Shown here one piece after another: positions 33,058 to 42,443 of a stretch of 64,000 bases of DNA (position 1 is its first letter; each line of letters opens with the position of its first letter). The translations under genes were made by a program, and so were the position numbers. Source of the stretch: Tumebacillus algifaecis (GTDB lineage Bacteria; Bacillota; Bacilli; Tumebacillales; Tumebacillaceae); NCBI RefSeq assembly GCF_002243515.1, contig NZ_CP022657.1:3705501-3769500 (forward strand), written 5' to 3'. Under the pieces are notes generated by a model. The model made no database searches, was not told where the DNA came from, and was given only the letters and a program-made list of their open reading frames with translations.

Positions 33058-33354
33058 CTAGAAGCGCTCCTTGCCGTACTCTTTGATAAACGATGGCGTA
33101 TGTACGCGAACATACAAAATCCGGCCCTCTTCCTCCGTCTGCCAATGCAGCGTGACCGGAGTCCAGACACCGCGGTCTTTAAACACCGCGACCGTTTGGT
33201 GGTAGCCTTTTTTCGATAGGTTCGGATTGATGATGTCGCTTGCCAGCAGGCGCGCGCCCATCTCATCCGCGTTCTCTTTGGTGAGCACCGTTTCGTTTGG
33301 CATGTATTCGATCAAAATCGACTGGATCGCAGACAAATATTCAGGGTAAATCAT
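33058..33354 (-). CDS. Hypothetical protein (98 aa)
   Basis: Begins MIYPEYLSAIQSILIEYMP with AAGGAGG 9 bases before the ATG. A compact alpha/beta protein (GYHQTVAVFKDRGVWTPVTLHWQTEEEGRILYVRVHTPSF) without membrane segments or a family I recognise. Divergent from the aminopeptidase gene. Confidence 0.7.
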   Translation of the reverse strand: MIYPEYLSAIQSILIEYMPNETVLTKENADEMGARLLASDIINPNLSKKGYHQTVAVFKDRGVWTPVTLHWQTEEEGRILYVRVHTPSFIKEYGKERF

Positions 33355-33489
33355 CTCAGGGTACCTCCTTGGGTACAAACATTTGCTACAAGAGATAATA
33401 GCATATTTGGAAGTGATTTTCGATGCAGGATTTCCCCCTTTCAGCTTGAAGTGATACCTATAACCAAACAAAAGAAAGAAGGCGTATCG

Positions 33490-34599
33490 ATGCTCGACCC
33501 AAGAATGACCAAACTGGCTGAGACGCTGGTCAATTTTTCCACCAACGTCCAACCTGGTGAAAATGTGCATATCGACGTGACTGAGATCGACATGGCATTG
33601 GTAAAAGAAGTGATCAAAGCTGTGCATAAAGCGGGCGGAAACCCGTATGTCACGATCCGCCACAACGAAGTCCAACGCCAACTACTGAGGAACGCCACCG
33701 AAGAGCAACTGCGCGTCTGGGGGGAAAGCGAAGCGGCGCATCTGGCGAAAATGGACTGCTGGATCGGCATTCGCGGCGGCAACAACATCTCTCAACTGTC
33801 CGACGTGCCAGGTGAAAAGATGGAGATGTACAACAAAGTGTACCGCAGTCAAACTGGCAAAGGGATCATGGCAACCCGCTGGGTGACCTTGCGCTACCCG
33901 ACCGATGCGTTCGCCCAATCGGCCAACATGAGCACCGAAGCGTTCGAAGAGTTCTTTTTCAACGTCTGCACGATGGACTATGCCAAAATGTCCAACGCGA
34001 TGAATGCGCTAAAAGAGCTGATGGATCGCACCGACAAAGTCCGCCTCGTCGGACCTGGTACCGACCTGTCCTTCTCGATGCAGGGCATTCCGTCTGTCAA
34101 ATGTGACGGCCGCGTCAACATCCCGGACGGCGAAGTGTACTCCGCACCGGTGCGCGATTCGGTCAACGGCGTCATCTCCTTTAACGCGGCGACCAACTAC
34201 CAAGGATTCACGTTTGAAAACGTGCGCTTCGTCTTCGAAAACGGCAAAATCGTGGAAGCGACGTCCAATGACAACGAGCGCATCAACCGCATTCTCGACA
34301 CCGACGAAGGCGCGCGCTACATCGGTGAATTTTCGATCGCCTTCAACCCATACATTAAATATCCGATGCTGGACACGCTGTTCGATGAAAAAATCGACGG
34401 CTCCTTCCACTTCACCCCAGGCCAATGCTATGATAACGCCTACAATGGCAATCATTCGGCGATCCACTGGGACATCGTCAACATTCAACGCCCGGATTTT
34501 GGCGGCGGCGAAATCTGGTTTGACGATGTGCTGATTCGCAAAGACGGTCGTTTTGTGATTCCAGAATTGGAAGCGTTGAACCCGGAGAATCTGCTGTAA
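33490..34599 (+). CDS. M29-family aminopeptidase (AmpS/aminopeptidase T type)
   Basis: 369 aa, typical of the family. Metal-binding residues fall in the C-terminal half: EVYSAPVRDSVNGVI, IGEFSIAFNP, GSFHFTPGQCYDNAYNGNHSAIHWDIV. It releases N-terminal residues in the cytoplasm using Co/Zn. ATG at 33490 has AAGAAGG about 8 bases upstream. Followed by a bidirectional terminator shared with addA. Confidence 0.92.
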   Translation: MLDPRMTKLAETLVNFSTNVQPGENVHIDVTEIDMALVKEVIKAVHKAGGNPYVTIRHNEVQRQLLRNATEEQLRVWGESEAAHLAKMDCWIGIRGGNNISQLSDVPGEKMEMYNKVYRSQTGKGIMATRWVTLRYPTDAFAQSANMSTEAFEEFFFNVCTMDYAKMSNAMNALKELMDRTDKVRLVGPGTDLSFSMQGIPSVKCDGRVNIPDGEVYSAPVRDSVNGVISFNAATNYQGFTFENVRFVFENGKIVEATSNDNERINRILDTDEGARYIGEFSIAFNPYIKYPMLDTLFDEKIDGSFHFTPGQCYDNAYNGNHSAIHWDIVNIQRPDFGGGEIWFDDVLIRKDGRFVIPELEALNPENLL

Positions 34600-34601
34600 T
34601 C

Positions 34602-34632
34602 AAAAAAAGCCCCTCATGCAGGGGCTTTTTTG
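34602..34632. terminator. Bidirectional terminator between aminopeptidase gene and addA
   Basis: AAAGCCCCT / AGGGGCTTT stem flanked by A7 and T6. Confidence 0.9.
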
Positions 34633-34637
34633 CTGCT

Positions 34638-37600
34638 CTAAAACAAACTCAGTTGCTCACCGTTCTGTTGCGGTTCCTCTTCATCCAGCGATTCCTCGCC
34701 TTTGCACAACAACCGATAGCCGCAGTGCTGGCAGGGACGCTCATCTGGCGCCACCGCATACGCTTCCTCTTGATCGTGGGTCGCAATGTGATCCAAAGCG
34801 GTGCGAACCGTCCGTTCCATCTTTTCCAAATCGGCATCGCGAACTGAGACCTGCGCCTCCTTGCCAAGCGCTGTGAAATAGAGGACCGACCGCTCCACCT
34901 CCCATTTCAGCAGTCGCTTCACCACCAGCGTGTACAGCTGCAACTGCGGTGTGTAATGCTGAGCCGTACCGAGCAGTGAGCCCTCTGTGATGCGATTGGT
35001 TTTAAAGTCGATCACCACCGCAGCTCCGTCCGCACGGCGAACCACCTTGTCCATCACGCCAGTCACTTCATGCGGACCAAGCATCAGGCGGAACATCCAT
35101 TCACTGTGGCGCGTGGTAGCAGTCTGAACTTCTTGGAACAGCGGGCTTTGCAAATAAGCATCGACATCCCGTTGCAGCTCAGGTAGCACCGCTTCCGCAT
35201 CAGACTCACCGATGCCCCTCTCCGCCAACGCGCGCTTGAGCAACGTCTTTGCCTGATCGGGCTCATCCAGTAATTCCAGCACGCGGTGCACAAGCGACCC
35301 GCGCTCCGTAGCGCTCAGCGACCGCACGCCCGCTACCGTCACCACTTCCCGTTCCTGCGTGTCCGACCTGACGTCCTTCGCCCCCGCCACTTCCGGCAGG
35401 CGCAACACAGCTTGATAAAAATACTGTCTCGGACAAGCCAAGTAGGTCAACAGAGCAGACACCGACAACAAAATCCCTTGCGAACGGTCGGTCTGCACAT
35501 GCTGGGTCAGCGGAAATAAATGGTGCAGTCGCTCCACCGTCTGTGCAGGAGCAAACGCTCCTGCACTTGCACCTGCCGCTGCGACCTCTTCCCACGCTGC
35601 CAATACTGGGAAAACGGCAGGCGCACCGCCCGACAGCATCGATCGCCTCGGCACCACTTTGTCGCTTGCACGCAAAGGCGATTGGCTCCGCTCTGCTTCT
35701 GGCTCCGCTTGCACGAGGATCTGAGGCATGTCTGCCGCGCGCACAGTCGCAGCCTCCAACTCCGACGTCCACTTCACCTCTGGCCATTCCGCTTGGATCG
35801 AGCTTGCCATCTGCGTAAGCTCTCCGTCTGCCATCGCCGCCACCAACCAGTCGAACCACCTGCTGTTCTCAAGTGTCATCCGCTTTTTCGGCACTTCGCG
35901 ACTGCCGACGAGCAACAGGTAATCTCTGGCCCGCGTCATCGCTACATATAGCTTGCGGCGCTCCTCTTCCAACGCCTTGCTGCGGTCAAGTTCGCGCAGT
36001 TGCGGCACATAGCCCATCTCATTCCACGCCTCATGCTCCGTGAAGGTCGGCACCAATCCGAAGGCCGGATCGTAGTGAAACTTCCCCTCGCTACGCAGAT
36101 GAAACTCGCGGGCCAGATCGGGCAATATCACGATCGGAAACTCCAAGCCCTTCGACTTGTGCACCGTCATGATCTTCACCACATCGCTCTGCTCCGATTC
36201 GACCTGCGCGTCCGCCTCGTCCACACCCGCTTCGACCCGCACCTTCACATCCTGCAAAAATGGCAGAACCCCTGCCCGTTCCGGAGACTGGTCGTAGGCG
36301 AGATCGAGCAGTTTGCGCACGTTCCCGACCTTCTGACTCCCGCCAAACGTCAGCAATAGCGCCTGCTCGTACCCGGTCACTTCCAAGATGCGCGCCACCA
36401 GTTCCCCAGCGGACAAAAATCCCTGTTCCTCCCGCCAACTGTTCAAACAGCGCGCGGCAAACTGCAACTTCTCCTGATCATCTGGCGCAACCGAACTCCA
36501 CGTTTCCAATTCCTCAAACACTTCGCTCAGCAAGCCCTGCTTCCCCAGCCAGTACAGCGCATCGTCCGACACGCCAAACAGCGGCGACCGCAGCGCCCCG
36601 ATCTTGGCCACCACGTCGCGCTCATCGACCACAGCCTGCAACAAGAGCATGAGATCCCAGACTTCCTGGCGTCGGAAAAAGTGCCGCGACCCGATGATGT
36701 AATAGGGAATCCCCTGTTCCTGCAACGCGTGTTCATAGTAAGTCAGATGGGTCATCGCCGAAAACAGCAACGTCACATCGCGATACTGCACCGGACGCAA
36801 ACCGTCCTCCGCAGGCACTAGCAACTCTTGCCCGACCATTTCCTTGATGCGCTTTGCGATCGCCTGCGCTTCCTTGAGTTTGCTGGTCGCCGCATCATCC
36901 GCCCCGCTCAGATGCAGGATTTCCACCATCGCACCGCCGTGGGAAGACTCGCGCGTCGCCACCATCGCTTCATACTGCGCGGCAAACTGCGGGCCGTCCT
37001 GTAGCTCAGGCATCACTCGTTCAAACAAGCGGTTCACAAAGGAAATGACCGGAGCCTGCGTCCGAAAATTATGCGCCAGCGCCACATGCTCCCCGCCGCG
37101 ATCCTGAATCGCCCGTTGTGTTTCGACAAAAACCTCCAAATCGGCGCCTCGAAACCGATAGATCGACTGCTTCGCATCCCCGACCACAAACAGCTTCAAC
37201 TCCGGATTCTGTGTACGTAACGCATCCAAAAGCCCTTTTTGCACCGGATTGGTATCTTGAAATTCATCGACCATCAGATAGCGCAGTTGCTGTGCCAACG
37301 CCAGACCTGCCTGCGGATGATGCAACAAGCGCACAGCCCGATTTTGCAAATCGGTAAAGTCCAGTCCACGCTCCTTGCGCTTGTGCTCCACAAACGCCGT
37401 ATGCACCCGTTCCAACACGTCACAGACGTCGCGCACGGCGAGGCGCATCTCGTCAGGTACCAACTTGCCGATCACGCGCATGGCGATCGCCTTCAGTTCA
37501 TTTACATCTGCCTTCAACTCTTTGATCAAGACACCCCAACCGCTCGTCAAATCGATCAAACGCTCCGCAACATCTGCCCGGTACGGCAAGTTGTCAGCCC

Positions 37601-38420
37601 GCCAAGCATGCAGTTGCAGCGAGAGGTCCGGCCAGGCGGCCTGCACGTCCGCTCCGCGTTTCGCCGATCCTTTCGACGTGTCCTTCTGGGAGAGGTCCAC
37701 CTGAGCAATCCGCTCCATACAGCCGATCAGCCGCTCCACATCCGCTTCCAGTCCATCCGCAAGTTCGTCCAACTTGGCAAGCGATTGTTCCGCCATGCCT
37801 GCAAAGTCCTCCGTATGCTCCCGAACGCCCTGATAAAACCGTGCCAGATGATCGACCAGCGCTTCATACCCGTACTCGGTGACCAGTCGGATCACAGCCT
37901 CAGAACCAGCGGTCAACCCCTCATCCAGCACCGCTCGCAACGCCTCTTCCAGCGCCACGCGAGCTTCACTCTCCTCGAGTACCCGAAACTGCGGATCGAC
38001 TCCCGCCTCCAGCGGATATTGACGCAGCAGATCGGAACAGAATCCGTGAATCGTGGTGATCGCAGCTCGCTCCACCTCTTCTTTCAACTGCCCGATCAGA
38101 CGTTGTTCAACAGGAGCCGCCGTGCGCTTCCACAGGTTCAACCGCTCTCGAATCCGCGCCTTCATCTCGGCAGCCGCTTCCTTGGTAAACGTGATCGCCA
38201 CGATCTGCCCTGGGCGTGCCGGCCAGCTTTGCGCCAGATTTCGTTCGGTCGCTTCCAGCTCCAGCGGCGGCAACACCAAGGGCCGCCCAGCGAGCATCGC
38301 CGTATACCGCTCCGTCAGCACCCACGTCTTCCCCGCCCCAGCACCTGCCGAGACTGACAAATCTGTGTCCAGCTCCTTGATCGCCGTCCATTGCGCTTTC
38401 GTCGGACGCGGATCACTCAT
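34638..38420 (-). CDS. addA: ATP-dependent helicase/nuclease subunit A
   Basis: 1260 aa UvrD-like helicase with a C-terminal RecB-type nuclease. Walker A is SAGAGAGKTWVLTERY, with TFTKEAAAEMKARI, MVDEFQDTNPVQ and VHKSKGLEFPIVILPDL following. Nuclease residues are in VIDFKTNRI near residue 1160. With AddB it resects double-strand breaks up to Chi. The ATG at 38420 overlaps the addB stop by 8 bases, so the subunits are translationally coupled. Confidence 0.94.
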   Translation of the reverse strand: MSDPRPTKAQWTAIKELDTDLSVSAGAGAGKTWVLTERYTAMLAGRPLVLPPLELEATERNLAQSWPARPGQIVAITFTKEAAAEMKARIRERLNLWKRTAAPVEQRLIGQLKEEVERAAITTIHGFCSDLLRQYPLEAGVDPQFRVLEESEARVALEEALRAVLDEGLTAGSEAVIRLVTEYGYEALVDHLARFYQGVREHTEDFAGMAEQSLAKLDELADGLEADVERLIGCMERIAQVDLSQKDTSKGSAKRGADVQAAWPDLSLQLHAWRADNLPYRADVAERLIDLTSGWGVLIKELKADVNELKAIAMRVIGKLVPDEMRLAVRDVCDVLERVHTAFVEHKRKERGLDFTDLQNRAVRLLHHPQAGLALAQQLRYLMVDEFQDTNPVQKGLLDALRTQNPELKLFVVGDAKQSIYRFRGADLEVFVETQRAIQDRGGEHVALAHNFRTQAPVISFVNRLFERVMPELQDGPQFAAQYEAMVATRESSHGGAMVEILHLSGADDAATSKLKEAQAIAKRIKEMVGQELLVPAEDGLRPVQYRDVTLLFSAMTHLTYYEHALQEQGIPYYIIGSRHFFRRQEVWDLMLLLQAVVDERDVVAKIGALRSPLFGVSDDALYWLGKQGLLSEVFEELETWSSVAPDDQEKLQFAARCLNSWREEQGFLSAGELVARILEVTGYEQALLLTFGGSQKVGNVRKLLDLAYDQSPERAGVLPFLQDVKVRVEAGVDEADAQVESEQSDVVKIMTVHKSKGLEFPIVILPDLAREFHLRSEGKFHYDPAFGLVPTFTEHEAWNEMGYVPQLRELDRSKALEEERRKLYVAMTRARDYLLLVGSREVPKKRMTLENSRWFDWLVAAMADGELTQMASSIQAEWPEVKWTSELEAATVRAADMPQILVQAEPEAERSQSPLRASDKVVPRRSMLSGGAPAVFPVLAAWEEVAAAGASAGAFAPAQTVERLHHLFPLTQHVQTDRSQGILLSVSALLTYLACPRQYFYQAVLRLPEVAGAKDVRSDTQEREVVTVAGVRSLSATERGSLVHRVLELLDEPDQAKTLLKRALAERGIGESDAEAVLPELQRDVDAYLQSPLFQEVQTATTRHSEWMFRLMLGPHEVTGVMDKVVRRADGAAVVIDFKTNRITEGSLLGTAQHYTPQLQLYTLVVKRLLKWEVERSVLYFTALGKEAQVSVRDADLEKMERTVRTALDHIATHDQEEAYAVAPDERPCQHCGYRLLCKGEESLDEEEPQQNGEQLSLF

Positions 38421-41400
38421 CGAACTCCACCCCTTCCCTTGCCGCGCCTGCCGCATGGCTCAAAGCCCGCAAGCGGTCATATCGACACACCCGCCGATAT
38501 TCACAATAGGAACAAACCACTTCGTCGCCTGGCAGAACTGCAAACGCTCCGTCGGCCATCTGCTCCCGATACTCTTCCATCGTGCGCTCAGCATGTGCAA
38601 ACAGCTCCGACCAGCTCTCTTCATCCAGTTTCGTTCGCTTTTTGCCCATCCCAAGCCCGTCCAGATAGTCTGCCTTGACCAGCGCACTCGATGTCCGGTC
38701 GCCCTTTTCAATCGAAAAATAGGCCGCCCCAGCCGCCGACCCTTCTGCAAACAGCGCCTGTTCCACCGCCTTCACATAGACGGGCAGTTGAAAATCCAAC
38801 CCTTGCTCCACCGCCTTGGGCATCGCTTTGGTGTTCTTCGTCTTGTAATCGACTACCACAAACGTCCCCTCACGCGTCGCGTCAACACGGTCTACCTGCC
38901 CGCGAAACTTGAGCTTCCCGACCGTCACGGGCAACGCCTGCGACTTCGGATCGGCCCCTTGGGCCGCTGGCATCCCGAACACCCACTCCAAATAGCGCGG
39001 CACCAGCGGCAAGTCCATCCCTTCCCAAGCGGCGGCCTCCACTTCAAACCACTCGGTCAGTCTGCGCAACAATCGATCTTTTTCCAACAATTGCCGCACT
39101 CCGACCTCTGTCGATCGCTCCTGTTGCGCCTTGATCCATTCCTGTTCAAAAACGGAAGCCAACTGCCCGCGCAGCCGTTCCACCCAGTCTGGTGTCATCC
39201 GTTCGGCCGCCGTCACTTGGCTGTACAACCGATACAACACCCGATGATACAAATTCCCCTTGGCAAGCGGCGACAGTTCCTCCGCTTCCTCCTGCTCTCG
39301 CTCAAGCATCAACACGCGGGACAAATAGAACTTATACCCGCACTCCCCAAACCGATTAAACTGCGACACGCTGTACACCGTTTCCTCCGAAAAGCGCTGA
39401 CCGAGCTCCTCCCGAATCTTGGGATCTGCTAGGACACCGTCATACCGGCTCACAGCCACGCCCGCGGCGCGCTCCCGTTCACTCATCGCCTGCCCCACTA
39501 CGCGGAACCAAAACTCCGGCTCCACCAACTCGATCGCTTGCGCAGCCAACAGTTGTGCCGCCGTCCAATCTCTCGCCTCTTGCGGATTGGAAACGTGCGC
39601 CCCGTCCTCAGGGAACAAGGCCGATCCGCCCAAATAAGCGTCCGACTCCAAGCGCTCTTTCAAATCTGGGCACAATTCAAACAACTCATCCAAGAACCGC
39701 GAGGCCAACTCCTGCTTCGACCCACCGACGTACGAAAGCCATACGCCCTCACGCGCAGTATGCAAACCCAGCAGGAAAAACAGCTTCTGCTGATCGACCT
39801 GCACCTGCGGCGAAAACAGCGGGATCTGTTCGGCCAGTTTTTCCCGCAGACCCGCTCGAAGCAACCACGGCGCAGCGGCAGGCGTCGGCCACACCCCTTC
39901 ATTCAGGCCCACAAAAAACACGTGCGCGAACGACATGCCGCGTGCCGCCGATGGACTCAGAACCTGCAAGCCACCGCGCGTCCCTCGCTCCACCACGATC
40001 TCTTCCCGTTGCAAGTGGTTACGCACCACCTGCGCAAACTCCGCTCGTGAATAGAGCGCCCGATCTCCCAGCACGGAATCGAGCTGTTCCAGCGCTCCCA
40101 GCACGTTCTCCAGCGTCTCCCGCGCCTGTAATTCCCGCTGCAACTGCTCCATTCCATATCCTTTTCGCTCGCGATACTGCAACACCAAGCGCCGCTCCAA
40201 CTCCACCCCCGGCATCAGATCGCGCAACGCCTGGGCGTGCGTGCCGCCTTCCGCACTGGCCGGAATGACAGCTACCAGAGCGGCCAGCCGTTCGATCCAC
40301 GCCAAGACGGCCTGCAGGTCTTCCACTTCCTGCAAGCCCTTGCACGCCACATCCGTTTGCCCGCGACGCACGCGCGCCTGTTGCCCTGCGATCTCCGCCG
40401 TCAGCCGTCCGGCCCAATTTTCATACCCGTGCGCTACACCGAGCTTCCGCACAACCTGATGCAAGACGGCAGCCGACGGTCCCTGTTCCCCGCGCAGCCA
40501 GTCGGCAGCGGCCAATTGTAGCAGTAGATCGCGATTCCACGCTCCGTCCTCCAGTGCATACAGCGTGAGCAATTCCCGCATCCACGGTACCTGTTCCCCC
40601 GACAGCGACACCTGTTGTCGCAACGGAATCCCTTCTCGCTTCAACACTCGATGCCCCACGCTGCCATACCGAATCTCCCGGTTGCACAGCACCGCCAGTT
40701 CACCGAGCGGCACGCCTGCGCGGTGCAGTTCTTTCACCCGTTTCGCCACCCATAACCATTCCTTCTCCTCGGTGCGCGCACAAAACGCATGCACATGTGG
40801 AGCGGATGTCACGGGCTGGGCGTGCGGGGCAAACAGACGCTCCTGCACAGCCAACAGGTCCGCTTGCACATCCGCACCGCCTTCCTGCTCCTCTGCGAAC
40901 GACAACTGCAGCCCGAGTTCGGACAATTGCTCCAACGTCCGCTCGAGCAGATCGTGCAGGCTTTCCATCCAAGCCCAGCGCTCACTCTGAAACGGCACAA
41001 ACATCTTCACCTCAGCAATGCCAAGCAGAGGCTGTAACACCTTGAGCTGATGTGAGAAAAAGTCGGTAAAGGAATCGACAAACAGCATCTCGACGCCCGG
41101 AAAAACAGCAGCTACTCCATTTCCCTCCAGAATCCGTGCCGCTTCCAAATAAGCTTCTTCCGTATCTAACAACAGCGACTCGCCGCCAGACAGTTCGCGC
41201 TCATAGGCTGTGAACACTGCGGCTAAAACGGCCAGATTCTCCTCCTGTCCGCTGTCCTGCCCCCATTTCAGCAAGGTCTCTGGCCGTACCCCCGCGCGCC
41301 GCAACTCGGCAATCTGCTCACGAAATGCAGCCACCACGCTTGGCGAGTGGGCCCATTGCGCCAGCGGCACGGAGTTCCACTCCATTTCCAGTCCACGCAA

Positions 41401-41721
41401 CACCTTGGCGATCAATCGCTCCGCCCCCAGCGAATCCAAACGCACATATGACTTACCACCGTGCCGCAACACCCGCTCAACCACTTCAAAAATGGTCAGC
41501 ACCTGTTCGCCCACCATGCCGCCGAGCCCCTCAAGGGATTGTGAGCGAACCACGCTCCCTAATCCTCGCGTCGGCACGACATACAACCAAGACATGCCTC
41601 GTCCCGCCACAATCTCCTGGCGAACGCGCTCCGTCCAGATTTTCCGATGCCCGTGATGAAACGCCCCAGCCACAACTTCCCGTCCCACAGCCCGTCCCTC
41701 CTCTGCCTCATTCCTACCCAT
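38413..41721 (-). CDS. addB: ATP-dependent helicase/nuclease subunit B
   Basis: 1102 aa. Helicase-like N-part, then the C-terminal nuclease with VVDYKTKNTKA. The 4Fe-4S cysteines are seen in FGECGYKFYLSRV and CSYCEYRRVCRYD. ATG at 41721 has GGGAGGGGG about 8 bases upstream. Where AddB usually has a Walker A (GRSGSGKT), this protein reads VVAGAFHHGHRKIW near residue 15, so ATP binding at that site is probably lost. It is otherwise an ordinary partner of AddA. Confidence 0.92.
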   Translation of the reverse strand: MGRNEAEEGRAVGREVVAGAFHHGHRKIWTERVRQEIVAGRGMSWLYVVPTRGLGSVVRSQSLEGLGGMVGEQVLTIFEVVERVLRHGGKSYVRLDSLGAERLIAKVLRGLEMEWNSVPLAQWAHSPSVVAAFREQIAELRRAGVRPETLLKWGQDSGQEENLAVLAAVFTAYERELSGGESLLLDTEEAYLEAARILEGNGVAAVFPGVEMLFVDSFTDFFSHQLKVLQPLLGIAEVKMFVPFQSERWAWMESLHDLLERTLEQLSELGLQLSFAEEQEGGADVQADLLAVQERLFAPHAQPVTSAPHVHAFCARTEEKEWLWVAKRVKELHRAGVPLGELAVLCNREIRYGSVGHRVLKREGIPLRQQVSLSGEQVPWMRELLTLYALEDGAWNRDLLLQLAAADWLRGEQGPSAAVLHQVVRKLGVAHGYENWAGRLTAEIAGQQARVRRGQTDVACKGLQEVEDLQAVLAWIERLAALVAVIPASAEGGTHAQALRDLMPGVELERRLVLQYRERKGYGMEQLQRELQARETLENVLGALEQLDSVLGDRALYSRAEFAQVVRNHLQREEIVVERGTRGGLQVLSPSAARGMSFAHVFFVGLNEGVWPTPAAAPWLLRAGLREKLAEQIPLFSPQVQVDQQKLFFLLGLHTAREGVWLSYVGGSKQELASRFLDELFELCPDLKERLESDAYLGGSALFPEDGAHVSNPQEARDWTAAQLLAAQAIELVEPEFWFRVVGQAMSERERAAGVAVSRYDGVLADPKIREELGQRFSEETVYSVSQFNRFGECGYKFYLSRVLMLEREQEEAEELSPLAKGNLYHRVLYRLYSQVTAAERMTPDWVERLRGQLASVFEQEWIKAQQERSTEVGVRQLLEKDRLLRRLTEWFEVEAAAWEGMDLPLVPRYLEWVFGMPAAQGADPKSQALPVTVGKLKFRGQVDRVDATREGTFVVVDYKTKNTKAMPKAVEQGLDFQLPVYVKAVEQALFAEGSAAGAAYFSIEKGDRTSSALVKADYLDGLGMGKKRTKLDEESWSELFAHAERTMEEYREQMADGAFAVLPGDEVVCSYCEYRRVCRYDRLRALSHAAGAAREGVEFDE

Positions 41722-41810
41722 CTTCGCTCCCCCTCCCGCAAATCCTCCCTCACCAGCCCAGTCTGCACAGGCAGCCCTGCTTCCAGTTTTTCCAAGCCAT
41801 TGGCACCAAC

Positions 41811-41842
41811 AAAAAAGGACAGGCTGCTCGAGCCTATCCCTC
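41811..41842 (-). terminator. Intrinsic terminator after cupredoxin-like gene
   Basis: Minus strand GGATAGGCT / AGCCTGTCC with T6. Confidence 0.7.
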
Positions 41843-41846
41843 AAGA

Positions 41847-42296
41847 CTATTCCACGCGCAAATACCCCACCATCGGCCCTTCATGCTCCACCGTCGGATG
41901 AGTCAGGCAGACGATCCGATACGTCCCCACCTGCTTCGGTGTGAACGAAACGCTGGTCACCTTTCCCTTCTCGACATTCCCCTTCACACCTAATCCTTCA
42001 ATCTCAAACGGATGAGCTTTCCCTTTCAGCCCATAAAAATGCAACGTCACCTGCTTCCCTTTATCCACCGTCAAAAATCCGGGGTCCCAGCGATAAGCTT
42101 CAATTTCTTTCCCATCTGCCAACTTTGTTTTGATCTCATTGGTCACAATCCAAAACTCCTGCTGCTTCATCCCTTGCTGAGCAACATGAACCGTTTCGGA
42201 TTGCGACTGAGTTTCGGCAACACCGACGCTGACCTGTCCGACCAACACGGCCACCGTGACCGTACCGACCAACAGAGATTTCACGAACCAACTCAT
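41847..42296 (-). CDS. Exported cupredoxin-domain protein
   Basis: 149 aa. Signal peptide MSWFVKSLLVGTVTVAVLVGQVSVGVA. The mature part is a cupredoxin fold like EfeO/nitrosocyanin-type domains: FLTVDKGKQVTLHFYGLKGKAHPFEI (His ligand), GTYRIVCLTHPTVEHEGPMVGYLRV (Cys, His and Met in the usual order). It should bind copper outside the membrane. Stands alone between addB and a putative anti-sigma gene. Confidence 0.78.
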   Translation of the reverse strand: MSWFVKSLLVGTVTVAVLVGQVSVGVAETQSQSETVHVAQQGMKQQEFWIVTNEIKTKLADGKEIEAYRWDPGFLTVDKGKQVTLHFYGLKGKAHPFEIEGLGVKGNVEKGKVTSVSFTPKQVGTYRIVCLTHPTVEHEGPMVGYLRVE

Positions 42297-42373
42297 CCTC
42301 TAAAACCCCCCTCGCATCATGTACTCCTACTATCCCACCAGCGTCCGCCAACCATTCCCATCCTTCCCGCACA

Positions 42374-42398
42374 TAAAAAACAGCCCAACCGGGCTGCC
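42374..42398 (-). terminator. Intrinsic terminator after sigma/anti-sigma operon
   Basis: CAGCCC / GGGCTG hairpin with T6 on the minus strand. Confidence 0.8.
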
Positions 42399-42443
42399 TT
42401 TCTCGTTCGAATCGCACAGCGTGTCAGCAGATGCGATCAATCC

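Noticed and set aside
37239-38357. 372-codon plus-strand ORF over addA
   Set aside because: Shadow frame of a recognised gene.
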